A program made the position numbers and the translations under genes. A stretch of 64,000 nt of DNA from Maylandia zebra (Eukaryota > Chordata > Actinopteri > Cichliformes > Cichlidae): positions 43,581,623 through 43,645,622 of the forward strand of contig NC_135172.1 of the NCBI RefSeq assembly GCF_041146795.1, in the 5' to 3' direction. Positions 23,285 to 35,068 of this stretch are shown one piece after another (the stretch's first letter is position 1; every line of letters starts with the position of its first letter). The notes beneath the pieces were generated by a model. The model was not told where the DNA came from. It did no database searches and worked only from the letters and a program-made list of their open reading frames with translations.

Positions 23285-24782
23285 TGGACTGTCGTGTTTT
23301 GGTTCTGGACTCTCGTGCTCCTGGTTTTTTGTGTTTCGGGCCCTCCTTCCTGGGCTCCCTCTAGGGCCTCCCCAGAGGCTGGGTGTCAGTCACCAGCCAA
23401 CTCTGGACCCCTAGAGGTCAAGACGCCAGCACCAGCAGCCTCACCGGAGAACTCACCAGAACAGCCTCGGCTCTCAGCACCCCCTGAGAGTTCAAGTGAG
23501 TTCACCCGTCCGCCTCAGTCCTCTGCTAAGTGTATTGGGGAACACTTTCAGCCCTCTGAGGACTGTATCCCACTGTTGCTGCCTGAGTCTAGCCAAAGTG
23601 CTGCTCAGTCCCAGCCAGTGTCCCCACTGGCAGAGGTCTCCGTACCTGCTGCTTCAGAGACTGGTTCCACTGGAGGGCCTGAGGAGCCCGTCCAGTCTCA
23701 AGTCATGTTAGCTGGGGGTTCAGGTGAACCCAGCCAGCGTCCTGCCTCGTTGGCTGGAGGACCTGAGGAGCTCGTCCAGTCTCACGTCATGTTAGCTGGG
23801 GGTTCAGGTGAACCCAGCCAGCGTCCTGCCTCATCGGCTGGAGGGCCTGAGGAGCCCGGCCAGCCTCAAGTGTCGTCTGCTGGGGGTTTAGGAGAACCCA
23901 GCCAGCCTCAAGTGTCGGCTGCTGGAGGGCCCGAGGAGCCCGTCCAGCCTCATGCCACGTCTGCTGGAGGGCCCGAGGAGCCCGTCCAGCCTCATGCCAC
24001 GTCTGCTGGAGGGTCCGAGGAGCCCACCCAGCACCACGCCTCGTTAGCTGAGGGTCCTGGAGGACCCAGCCAGCACATCCTCACATCTGCTGGTGGTCCT
24101 GGAGGACCCAGCCAGCACATCTCCACATCACCTCCTGCAGCATCACCGCCGTCAGGTTCCGCAGCCGTCCCGCTGCCGTCAGGTTCCGCAGCCGTCCCGC
24201 TGCCATCATTCGCGCCTGGTCCGGCCTCCGCGTCCTCATCTGCGCCTGGTCCGGCCTCCGCGTCCTCATCCGCGCCTGGTCCGGCTTCGGCTTCGCCTTC
24301 GTCTGGTCCGGCCCCGTCTGGTCCTGTGGTTGCCACGCCGCCGTCAGTGCCAGCTCGACCCGTTCCGCCTCGCCTCTGCCGGCCGTTTTCCAGGCCTCTA
24401 AGATGGCATCATGGCCTTCGGGGACGGCCTCCGGAAGGAGTTCGTCGCCGCCGCTGGCATCGCGGCCGTCCTCCGGACCTGCTCAGTGGCCGCCACTACC
24501 TTCCAAGAGGTCGGCCCCCAGAACTGTTTGCCCGTCGCCGCCGTTGCCATGTGCACGGTCGGCCCCCAGAACTGTTTGCCCGTCGCCGCCGTTGCTGTGT
24601 GCACGGTCGGCCCCCAGAACTGTTTGCCCGTCGCCGCCGTTGCCGTGTGCATGGTCGGCCCCCAGAACTGTTTGCCCGTCGCCGCCATTGCTGTGTGCAC
24701 GGTCGGCCCCCTGACTGTGTTATGGACTAGTGGACTGTCGTGTTTTGGTTCTGGACTCTCGTGCTCCTGGTTTTTTGTGTTT
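21926..24782 (+). repeat. 1.4-kb tandem duplication
   Basis: Copy 1 starts at 21926 and copy 2 at 23354 (offset 1428), both beginning 'gctccctctagggcctcccc'. They end with the same 'ctcctggttttttgtgttt' at 23336 and 24782 (offset 1446). Single-base differences are few. The copies differ mainly in the number of 27-bp (four versus three) and 48-bp (three versus four) internal repeats, showing a recent duplication followed by repeat slippage. Confidence 0.9.
23294..24730 (+). CDS. Second copy of the Pro/Ser/Arg-rich ORF, lacking the gag-like start (up to 478 codons)
   Basis: Continues in an open frame from 23294 through the whole of copy 2 to the TGA at 24730. The residues from the SRASPEAGCQSP block onward match copy 1 almost exactly, with three APGPASA units and four HGRPPELFARRRRC-type units. 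It has no gag-like N-terminus or promoter of its own, so independent translation is doubtful. It is best read as a duplicated segment of the retroelement. Confidence 0.4.
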   Translation: MFWFWTLVLLVFCVSGPPSWAPSRASPEAGCQSPANSGPLEVKTPAPAASPENSPEQPRLSAPPESSSEFTRPPQSSAKCIGEHFQPSEDCIPLLLPESSQSAAQSQPVSPLAEVSVPAASETGSTGGPEEPVQSQVMLAGGSGEPSQRPASLAGGPEELVQSHVMLAGGSGEPSQRPASSAGGPEEPGQPQVSSAGGLGEPSQPQVSAAGGPEEPVQPHATSAGGPEEPVQPHATSAGGSEEPTQHHASLAEGPGGPSQHILTSAGGPGGPSQHISTSPPAASPPSGSAAVPLPSGSAAVPLPSFAPGPASASSSAPGPASASSSAPGPASASPSSGPAPSGPVVATPPSVPARPVPPRLCRPFSRPLRWHHGLRGRPPEGVRRRRWHRGRPPDLLSGRHYLPRGRPPELFARRRRCHVHGRPPELFARRRRCCVHGRPPELFARRRRCRVHGRPPELFARRRHCCVHGRPPDCVMD

Positions 24783-25031
24783 GTTTTAGCGTACTGGAAC
24801 TTATCTTTATCACTCTGTTAATGTTTATAATGTTTTAACCTTCAGCATTGTGTGTGGACTTCACTGGTGCCTACTATGCCTGGTGTATTATTGGTTAGTT
24901 ATGTCACCCGCCTGTTAGTATATTTTATTTCTATGTTGTATTTTATATTTGTATTTATTATTGCTCTTAACTCATTCTGGGAAGCACTTTGGCATGTGCT
25001 ATATAAATAAAATTGTATTGTATTGTATTTA
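24783..25031 (+). repeat. LINE/SINE-type 3' tail
   Basis: Ends 'gtgctatataaataaaattg' followed by tandem 'tattg' units, the hallmark 3' end of L2/CR1-like elements. It abuts the LTR-element duplication instead of a 3' LTR. Confidence 0.5.
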
Positions 25032-25690
25032 CTGGAGTAAAGAATTTGAATCAGTATTTGAACTTTTAGTACAAATGACACTAACACTAAACAACTAAAC
25101 AAATGGGAATGAATGATCTGTCAGGCTGCTGGTAACAAAGTGCCTAAAGAAGCAACTTAAAATGTATTTTCTGCTGAGCTGGCTGTGATGAGGCAGAGTT
25201 GGGCGGCTTAACAAGCCAAGAATAAAAAAATCATTCCTCTGAAAATGCTCAGGCACAAGCACAAGTGCAAAAACAGCCCACTGTGGAGACCTGCTGCTCA
25301 GGACCACTTTAAAACATTACAACAAAGTCTGTCTCGCAGGGAATAATCCAAAGGAAAAAGGGGTGGCTCGGGACTTTCGCACAGCACTGTATAGTTGTAA
25401 TATTAATAATGTAATCGTTCACATTATTCGCGTATTATGGCTTGTTTTCGATAAATGAAATCACTGAGTTCATTAAAACATTTATTCCAACAACACAACA
25501 CTGAGCTGAGCCATTATAATGCAGTTCCTTATTTCTAAAAAAAAAAGCTTTATGATCGTGGTCTAGTCCAATGAAGCTATTAAATAATGACTTTAAGCAA
25601 ACGGCGAGCTGCAGTGCAGAGAAAATCGCTGCTGTAAAGTCTGATGTGCTGTTTTCTTCTTTATTTACCGTTTTTGTTGTTTTCTCGCTC
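25032..25690. other. Spacer upstream of PATL1
   Basis: No gene recognised. AT-rich with a poly-A run near 25540. Confidence 0.4.
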
Positions 25691-26180
25691 TGTTTCCTCA
25701 TTTTCAGGAGGCGCGCTACAGCCCGGAGCGCGAACGTCAAATGCGCGCTCGTTCACGTCGTTCCGTAACGTGGGTCCTAGAGGACGTCCTCTGCTGGCGT
25801 CATTTGCGCGCCGCCTAGCTTCCCATGCACTCTCCTTCTCCCGAAAGCCTGCGGATAGATGTTTCGATTTCAGGTGAGTGTAGCTCTGTGGAAATAATCA
25901 GGTGTGTTTTCCCGAGGAAGAGTTCCGGTGAGTCCCGGAGAGCTCACGATGACCACAGAGCGCGCGCTGTACGTGCTCGGCGTTCACTATTGTTTATGCG
26001 GCTGAACTCGGTGCGGCCTGCGAGGCAGCCCGCTTTCCTGGTGCTGAACCGGGGACGGCGAGCCCTGTCTCGGCCCGTGTGGGTTACAGTACTGTAAAGT
26101 AAACCAGCGTCCGCTGTGACAGTCCGGAGTGTCGCAGCGGCCCTGACTGTGTCGTATTCGGCCTCTGAGGGCAGCATTTA
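25691..26180 (+). promoter_or_regulatory. CpG-rich promoter region of PATL1
   Basis: Base composition changes abruptly to CpG-rich sequence (many cgcg and gcgc words, for example 'gaggcgcgctacagcccgga') around the first coding exon at 25859. This is the usual form of a housekeeping-gene promoter. The transcription start is not determined. Confidence 0.6.
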
Positions 26181-29100
26181 ATCGACGCGAGTCATATGCG
26201 ATATCACGTCAGCATTAGCATTGCGGCTAACTCTCTCTCTAACCTCTGCTAGCTGCAGGGTGCCAGAGTGCTGTGATAAGAAACGTTATTGTTCCCAGCA
26301 GGTAGTTTAAAAATGGAAGGCTACTAATGGCTTCTCTTGTCAGTACCGTAGTGTTCCTGTTTTGAGTTAATGTCTTCTGCGTTTCATGTTTTTCCCAGTG
26401 AAAGCAGGGTCATTGTCTCAGCTAGCTACTGCTAGCATTTGGCCAGTTGTCAATGCTACTCCTAGTATTTACTTACATGCTATAAATGCCAACTCAGGCT
26501 GAGGCGTTTCTTTTGCAGCTCAGTTTAGCACACTTTGACCACTCCAAGGCCCAGTGTCGGTTTGAATCAGACTTTCTGGCACCTGGATGGGTTAAATAAA
26601 AGTAACTGTCATCACAGGTCCATGTGGCCCTGACAGCACACTGATGATCAGCCAGTTTATACAAGATAATAACGGTGCTGTAAGCTCCAGCGAGTCAGCA
26701 TTTTATTCATAAAATGAACCGTCGTATAACAAATCTGTCAGTTGCTCGACAAGAATGAATTTACTGCTGCCTCTGAGGACATGCGCAGTGTTTGGTAGGC
26801 GTGATCCAGCTTTTTCCAGCTCCGTTTAGATCCAGATACCAACACTGCAGCTTAAGGTATCTGCTAGATATCCACTGATCTGATACCAGTGCTAAAGGAA
26901 GTTGTGTTTCTCACTGCGAGGAAGAGACTGGGCATCACTCTCTATGCTTAAGACATCTGGCTTAATTTTAAAATTATATCCTGACCTTTGTAAGGTGACA
27001 TGGCCACCGTGATCACACCTATTGATTTTCAATCCTATTCGATTTTCAAGTGAAGATTTTCACCGTGGGCTGTCTGTCACAGGTCCTTAAACAATAAGCT
27101 TGCCCCGAGTACTCCTCGTTCCTGACACCTGGAATGACCACGTTTAAAAAGTAAACTTAACATAACCTTCTCCCTCACACGGTGCCAAGCTACTACACTT
27201 CCAGCACAGTTCCTGAGCCTGGATAAAGTGGAGGGTTTCATCAGGAAACGTAGCACAAGACGGCAAAACAATAAAGAAATATTGTCATCATTTACTTTGA
27301 TTCAGAGTAAAGCGTGCAAGGCTGCTGCACCTGCATTGTTTGGTGCAATCGTTGCAGTTTCTGTGAATGTATTTTTGAGACCTGTGGGCCATCTTTGATA
27401 CGTTTTTCTATATTGAGTGTAAACAAGCCTCTGCTGAGAAATTTGTGAAGCTCTTTCAGTTCCTGCGGTAAAGAGTAACGATGCACCCGGATCAATAACA
27501 AGATTTATTTGGCGGTATGGATGCTGCCGTTTACTTTCGGCTGCTCCATTAGTTGCCAAGAGGAAGCACAGATTTACGCCGAATGTCCTTCCTGGCACAG
27601 CTCTCTCGTTTATCCCGGCTGAGGACGGACACGAGGAGACCCTGAGCAGACCCAGAACATGATGACAAATGAAGTCTTTTGGCTGCTTTGGGAGGATGTA
27701 GGTGTCCTCCAGAAGACTGGAGGAGGTTACAGTGGAGAGAGGAGTCTGGGAGTCTTTGTTTAGCTCCTGAGAACCCGTCTGGATAAGCATCGGAAAATTG
27801 ATGAACATTTTTAAACGTCTTGATGCATCTCAATCATCCAGGAAAGTAAATCTCCAAAAAGTTGATTCTGTTCATCTGGACGCAGCGTTTTGTGGGAGAA
27901 ACGTTTCGTCACTCATCCAGGTGACTTCTTCAGTCTCAGCTGACTGCAGGTTTCAGTCTTATAAACATACATTTGCATCATGACTGAAACCAGCCCACTG
28001 AAGGAACAATGGGCTGGGAGGTCAGGTCCTTAGTCTTAATTATGCAAATTCTCATGACCATAGATCAACAACCACTGATCAATGGCCATGAGTCCCATTC
28101 ACAGAGATGTCCTGTTTATACGATTGGGGAAACCTGCAGTCAGCTGAGACTGAAGACGTCACCTGGATGAGTGACGAACCGTTTCTCCCACAAAACGCTG
28201 CGTCCAGATGAACAGAATCAACTTTTTAACAGTGTCAGCTTGTGTTTAATGTCTCATCAGTTTTACAGCAGCTGAATCAGGATCATCCCTCACATGGAGG
28301 AAGGGCCCTGAAGCAGCAGCAGGACATATTTTAAGCAATAATATTTATGTGTCACTAGTAAAACACGTCAGCTTTTTGAATTGATTGTCTCTGAGACTCA
28401 CTGAACTGGTTGTGTGTCAGATCGGACACACCCAGAGGATGCTTTTGATTGCAGAGCTCTGAGAATGAATAAGATCGTGGATCTGATTTACTATAAATGT
28501 CTGATGGAGCCGTGTGTCGAGCAGGACCATCCACACGATTTAGAGGCCAAGAGGGTTTTTCTCATGCTGATGGAGAGAGGGCTTTGGATGACAACATATC
28601 TGCAGCTGTAGAAATTATAATAATATTAATAATAATAAATTTTATTTATAGGCACCTTTAAGACCCTCCAGCTCACCTTACAATAGTACAATAACAGTAG
28701 CAATATTATAAAACATAGCAAAATACAAATTAAACATAAGGTTAAAAAAAGCATGAAAGTATAAAAGCTAAGCAAGATCAAACTACACTAAGACAGAATC
28801 ATGGTGAAGGCTTTGCAGCTCTGAGTGTTGAGACATTATTTTATAGAGTCACAGATTATTCTGACGTCCCAGTCGCAGCTGTTCGGTCACCTCGTCTTTC
28901 ACATCTGTAGATCTTTTCATCCCTCTTGTCCTCCTTTATTTTAGTCCCTGAATGAAGACTGTATGCTGGAGGAGGAAGATGATGGATTGATAGAAGACGA
29001 AGATGAAATCGATCAATTCAACGATGACACTTTTGGAGCCGGGGCCATCGGTAAGAAAGAAACATCTTTTTTTTCCAGTCTGACTCTGTTGTCTAGACGA

Positions 29101-32100
29101 GGTGAGGTTGTACTGTGGATCTGTCCTGTCAGATCTCCTGGATGTTCGTATTAAACACGCCTGGCTAGTTTTTTCTTGCTCTCGGGCCTGTCGGACACGT
29201 CGTGCACACAAATTGCTCAAACACAGTCTAACAATAACAAAATGGAGTAAACCAATGAGCAGCATCGGTTCTCACAATGACTGATAAGTTTCTTTGCTGT
29301 TGTGGAGCGTGCAGTGAAATGTTTGAACCATGAAACTGAGTTAGCTGTACGATAGCAGCATCAGCGCGTCAGGAACAGGGTCAGCTCCTTCACTTAGCTC
29401 GCAGCATTTCTCAGACTCTGCTCTGACAGGCTGATGACTGAGAGGGTGACTTATACCCTGATTATCTTTGAGTATCTGCAACAACATCTGCTTTTTATTA
29501 GCACACAGGCCCAGCTGTTCTCACCTCCTTTCATTCAGTGAGAAAAGACTGAATGTGCTGCTGAAGCATTTAACCATGAACAAGTCATTGAACCAAGGAT
29601 GACATGTAGGCCACAGTTTTACTGGAGTCTTCATTGCTACTGGAGAGAAACTCATAATTATTTTATATATTACTGGGGAGCTAAATCTGTAATTTATTGG
29701 TAGATTTGTATCACTAAGCTTTTAGAACATTTAGACGCTCAAATCGGTGGCTGCTGTCAGCCTGGTTCTTTATTATAAGGAGCGCGGTGCTGCTCGACTG
29801 CAGAGAAACCGTATTTTAGATCACACGAGCTCAGTTTCTGGATGACAGTGCTGCCGCTCGTTTACAGCCCCGGTATACTCTGATATTTTCCAAGAGGCCC
29901 CATAAACGAGGAGGTCACATGTACGTGCGACCTCTGAGGGTTTGAAGGCGCTCTGTGTGTTTATGAACACGGATTCTCATCCTCACGTCTCTGCTTTTAT
30001 TTTGTCGGATGGTTTGTGTCTTTGCATATTTGTCTGTGGTGACCTTTGACCTTTCACATGTGATTTGGGGCTGCGCAGATTTGATGTTCTTTGTTTGTTC
30101 CAGATGACGACTGGCAGGAGGAACACAAGCGCCTCGCCGAGCTCGATGAACGGGACGAGTTAGGGGCGGGGCTGGGGTTCGGAGGAGGGGGGATGGGAGG
30201 GGACTCAGACTTGAGCACAAGCGAGCGCCCGTCCTCCACCCGAATCCCTTCTTCTGTAGTCCATCCCCCTCCACCATCATCCCTCGCTTCCCTCAGCTTC
30301 TCCTCTTCCTCGTCTAGACTGCCGCCATCAGGTAGGTGATGTCATCAGACGCTGAAGCATCAAGTGGAGATCGGCATCTTTTAAAGTCTGTAATCTCTCA
30401 CTTCAGATGTGGAGGATCGAGTGGGGGAGGGGGATTTGGCCGAGTCTCTGGCCAGGCTGATCCTGGACGCTGACCCGGCCATCGCTGGAGTCGGGGCAGC
30501 TGAGAGACCCGGTCTGCCCCCCGGCTCCTCAGGATCCGGCCTCTCCGCCCTGCGGGGGCTGGACCAGCCCAGAGTCCTGCCGCAGCCCTCCCCCATCCTG
30601 CCTCCCACCCAGCCACACCAGCATCCCCAGCACCAGCTGCCTCCCGGGCTCCCTGCGTCAGGTGAGAATGAGTCGACCGCTCAGTGGGCTTTATTTTTAA
30701 AGATGTCACCAAGATTTTAATTGCGTGTGTGTGTGTGTGCGCACCCTGACTGTGGATCTGTTGTCACATGACTGTTGGTCACAGTTGATTCGTAGCGTCT
30801 GTCATTTGGTCTCTTTTATATGAGCTGGTTCGTGTGAGCAGCTTCATTTTGGGGAATTTAAATGTTGAATAAGTTTAGTATTTAGTATTTAGTATTTATT
30901 TATTTATTGTCATTGTCAAGAACAATGAAATTGCGTTTGGGGCTTCCATACAACCCAAAAAAAAGAAGAAAATAATAAATACCCCTTAAAACCCAAGTGT
31001 ACATATTTAACCCAGTGTGACTCCAATGCAATAAGACAATCCTTAGCAATAATGTTCGTAGAAATTCAGACAAAGACCTGAGAAACATGACAAAATACAA
31101 CAATGCAACCCATTCAATATTATTGTACTGTGAGATATGATATCAGATATGATAGTTATCTATTTAAGAAAGAGGGGGGGGGGGGGCAGGAGGGGGAAGA
31201 GAATAAAGATATGATGCACCAATGCAGACCAGTTCATTGCTATTAAGAAGTTGGATATGGTTATTGTCCGTGAGAGGGGGGCAGAGAGTTCAGGAGCCTC
31301 ACAGCCTGTGGATACAGGCTGTTGGCCAGTCTGGATGTTCTGGCCTGTATAGACCTGTACCTTCTCCCTGAGGGCAGCAGATGGAAAAGGTGGCGCGCAG
31401 GGTGATGTTGGTCCCGCAGGATACTGTGCACCCTCCTCAGACAGCGAGTGGGGAAGATATTACTGATCTCTGGCAGACTTGTTCCAATAATTCTGCCAGC
31501 TTCTTTCACCACCCGCTGGAGTGCTTGCTGATCGGCCTTGGTGCAGCTGTTGATGAAATTTCATATTTTTAAAGATGCACTTGGTTGTTTTCTTTGATCG
31601 ATCTGTTGTTCATCAAAGAGTCGTTGTAAGAAAGCTTGGCGTCTTAACCCACTGGCAGATTTTGGAGCCTAAAGGGTTGATGTTGAATTTGTGGCTGCGA
31701 TGCTCAGAGCAGACCTACCTGCTGTTTGCTTTCTGCATGTCGGGAACTTGGGAGGTAAAACCAGGAGTCATTTTCTGCCTCATGAGAAACGCTGGTATCC
31801 GAAATTTGGAAAAGCCTTTCACACACTTGGAGCAAGAAAGTATTTGTCTTCCACAGCATGTCTTTATCCTGTCTTCCTTCTCTCACCAATCACAGCAGAT
31901 GGCCCCGCCCCTCCCTGAGCCTGGTTCTGCCGGAGGTTTCTTCCTGTTAAAAGGGAGTTTTTCCTTCCCACTGTCGCCAAAGTGCTGCTCACAGGGGGTC
32001 ATATGATTGTTGAGTTTTTCTCTGTATCTACTGTACAATATAAAGCACCTTGAGGCGACTTTTGTTGTGACATATAAATAAGATTGAATTGAATTAATGT

Positions 32101-35018
32101 TTGACAGTAAAACTGAACAGAAGCAGATCAAGTGAACACCTCGTGTGAGGCTGCTGTGCTCTCTGAAACTGCCGGGCAGCTTCCCAAAGATTCCCGCTCT
32201 AGGATCAGGCCGGCGATGACTCCATGTTTCTGCTGTTCGTTCAGCAGCTTAAGTTCACATTAGCTCCAGAAGCATGCTGTGTGTTTGCCCTGTGTAACTG
32301 AAACCTGCTGTTGTGCTTCAGGCCTTCCTCCCTCGTCCATGCTCAGCTACCAACAGCAGCAGCACTTGCTGCGCAGAGGCACCGCCCCCATGGGCCAGGT
32401 CAGTGTTTTTCCCTTCATGTGCCGTATCAGACTTTGCAGCGTGGCAAAATGTTTTTGAGAAAATTAAATTGAATCATGCACCAAAAATCTCCGAACAGGT
32501 GGATTTAAGATTTCCTGTCTTGTGTTTAGTCTGATCACTGCAGCAGAATCGGTTTAAGCCTGATGTGCATGTTTGTTTCTTGAATCTGTCTCTCATAGAT
32601 GAGCTCTCACAGTATTTGGGAGAACAGCATGGGCTTTGGCCCCGTGAGCGTCACCCCGGGATTGCTCACACACATGGAGGTTAAACTTTACTCTTCTTAT
32701 TGGATAGCTAACCGTTCAGTTTAGGTGTTAATTCTAGGATCAAACATAAAGAAATGAACGACTAAATACATTAATGTAGTTATTGTTCATATTTCTGTCT
32801 TCAGGATAATCCACTCATGTCGATAATCAAAGAGGTGGGCCATCCTAAACGAGCTCCTCAGGGCAGGAACGATGAGGATCTGTCAGAGAGGGCTCCTCCT
32901 CCACGCTCTTCTTCCCCTGTGATTGGCTCCCCTCCGGTGAGGGCGGTGCCAATCGGGACTCCACCCAAACAGCCGATGAGCCACGCGCTGAATCACCAGG
33001 TCAGAAACAGGAAGTCTTTCTGCTGGGTGTCCCTCCCTGCTGTGAACACGTGTTTCTGTCGCAGGATTTAAACGTTGCCGTGGCGCCGAGATGTGCTTTT
33101 AAGGTTACGAAGCAGAATGGCAGGCGTCCGGCTGCGTGTAAGGGCTCAGTCTCTGTTAACCCCGCCCTCTGTCTGTGTGTGTTTGTGTAGATCCACCATC
33201 CCACTGCGGTCCACGTGAGAGCCCCGGTCCAGCACAGATACCCCGCTCCTTTCCCCGAGCGTCTGTCTCCCAACACCCTCCTCAACATTGCTGTGAGTGT
33301 TTCCTCTCCACCCGCTGCCCCGTCTGCGTTAGTCAGCAGACTCCTGCGCTCAGGACGGTGCGCTGCAGCGTGTTTACAGGCCAAATAGAAAAGACATCAC
33401 AGGTTTATTTTTGACAGGATTCATACTGGTGATGATTTAATATCATGTGGTTTTCATTTACGCACCATGGAACAATAAAAGTGCTAATATCACTGTTTGC
33501 TGTATTTGTTGATGAGCTAGCAGCTGATTGTGTGGTGACCTCCACCAGCACCTGATCAGGTGGTTCAGCACTGAGCTGATGGAGGCTGCCGGGTGGAGCT
33601 GTGTGATTTGGGATCACAATGAAATGATTGCACTTTGTATTGTAGCTTAATCAGGATGACTGAAGAGCGTTCAGTCTGTGTGGGGCTGATGACATCAGCA
33701 GGTTTCTGTAGGTGAACCTGCGGAGGCGGAGCCTCGCGGTCACCACCAGGGCTGTGGATGAAAATACTTGAACCTGTGACTGTGTGGACGGCTCGAGCTG
33801 CTGTGTGTAGTCACACCCACAAAGGTCCAGGAAGGACCCGTCTATGTTTATAAAGGCGGGAATCATATTTACAGCTTCGGCCCAGCTGCTCCGATTTTAG
33901 TTTTCCCCACAAACAGCGCGGTCATGTGACCTCATCACCGTGTTTTACTCTGACGTCACTTTTTTGTGTGTTGTCAGAACTCTCCTCTGTGCCGCGGCCC
34001 GTTCCCCCCCAGAGTCGGTCCTGTTCTGTCGCAGATTCAACGCGCCCAGCTGCTCAACTCTCAGGTCAGACACACACACTGGCAGACTTGCATACATGTT
34101 GTTATTACACATATACGTGATGTTATTACACACAGCCAGTTCAATTCCACCATCAGGGTCTGTCTGTGTGGAGTTTGCATGTTCTCCCCGTGTTTGCGAG
34201 GGTTCTCTCCTCCGGCTTCCTCCCACAGTTCAAAGACATGCAGTTAGTGGGGATAAGTTAATTGATCAAATTGCCCACAGGTGTGACTGCAGGAGTGAAT
34301 GTGAGAGCGAATGGTTGTCCATCTTTGTGTGTTGGCCCTGCGACAGACTGGCGACCTGTCCAGCGTGTACCCCGCCTCTCGTCCAATGACAGCTGGGATA
34401 GGCTCCATGTTGTTATTACTTACATGTTAGGCTACCTCGTTAAGCGTGATTGATGACATGTCAGCGAACGCTCCCTCACAGCTTCTCAGGTTCTCGACTG
34501 TCCCGTGTGTCCAGGTGGCAGGATTTCCCCGCGGCGGTCCTCCTCCTCTGCTGCCAGGCGGGGGAGGTTTCAGGCCCTTCTTCGGAGGCCCTCCTCCTCC
34601 GCACGGTCACCGAATGGGCCCCCCACCACCTCACGGGCCCCCTAACCACGCGCCGCCGCTCCGGCACAACACCACTCACCTTCACCCACAGCACCGCCGC
34701 ATGCTCACCCAGCGCATGCAGAGCCGAGGAGGGTAAGCAAGTGCGCGAGAAACACAGCCTGCTCATTGGTCGATTCGACGCGCGGTCATCGTCTTGTTGC
34801 GTCTGTGCAGGGACCGCAGGCCCGGGATGGACCGGCGCAGCAGAGACCCCTACAGCAACCTGATGACTCAGAAAGAGAAGGAGTGGGTGACGAAGATCCA
34901 GATGATGCAGCTGCAGAGCACAGACCCTTACCTGGATGACTACTACTATCAGGTGGGTTTCACCGACACTTGCTTCAGCTAAAGCAGCCCCACACGAGTC
35001 AGTGTGATGGTTGTTCAT

Positions 35019-35068
<50 letters not shown>

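Noticed and set aside
27302..27833. Overlapping minus-strand ORFs in PATL1 intron 1
   Set aside because: No recognisable domain, no consistent splicing, overlapping frames.
34476..35018. 180-codon minus-strand ORF over PATL1 exons 10 and 11
   Set aside because: Shadow of the real + strand exons with matching phases.
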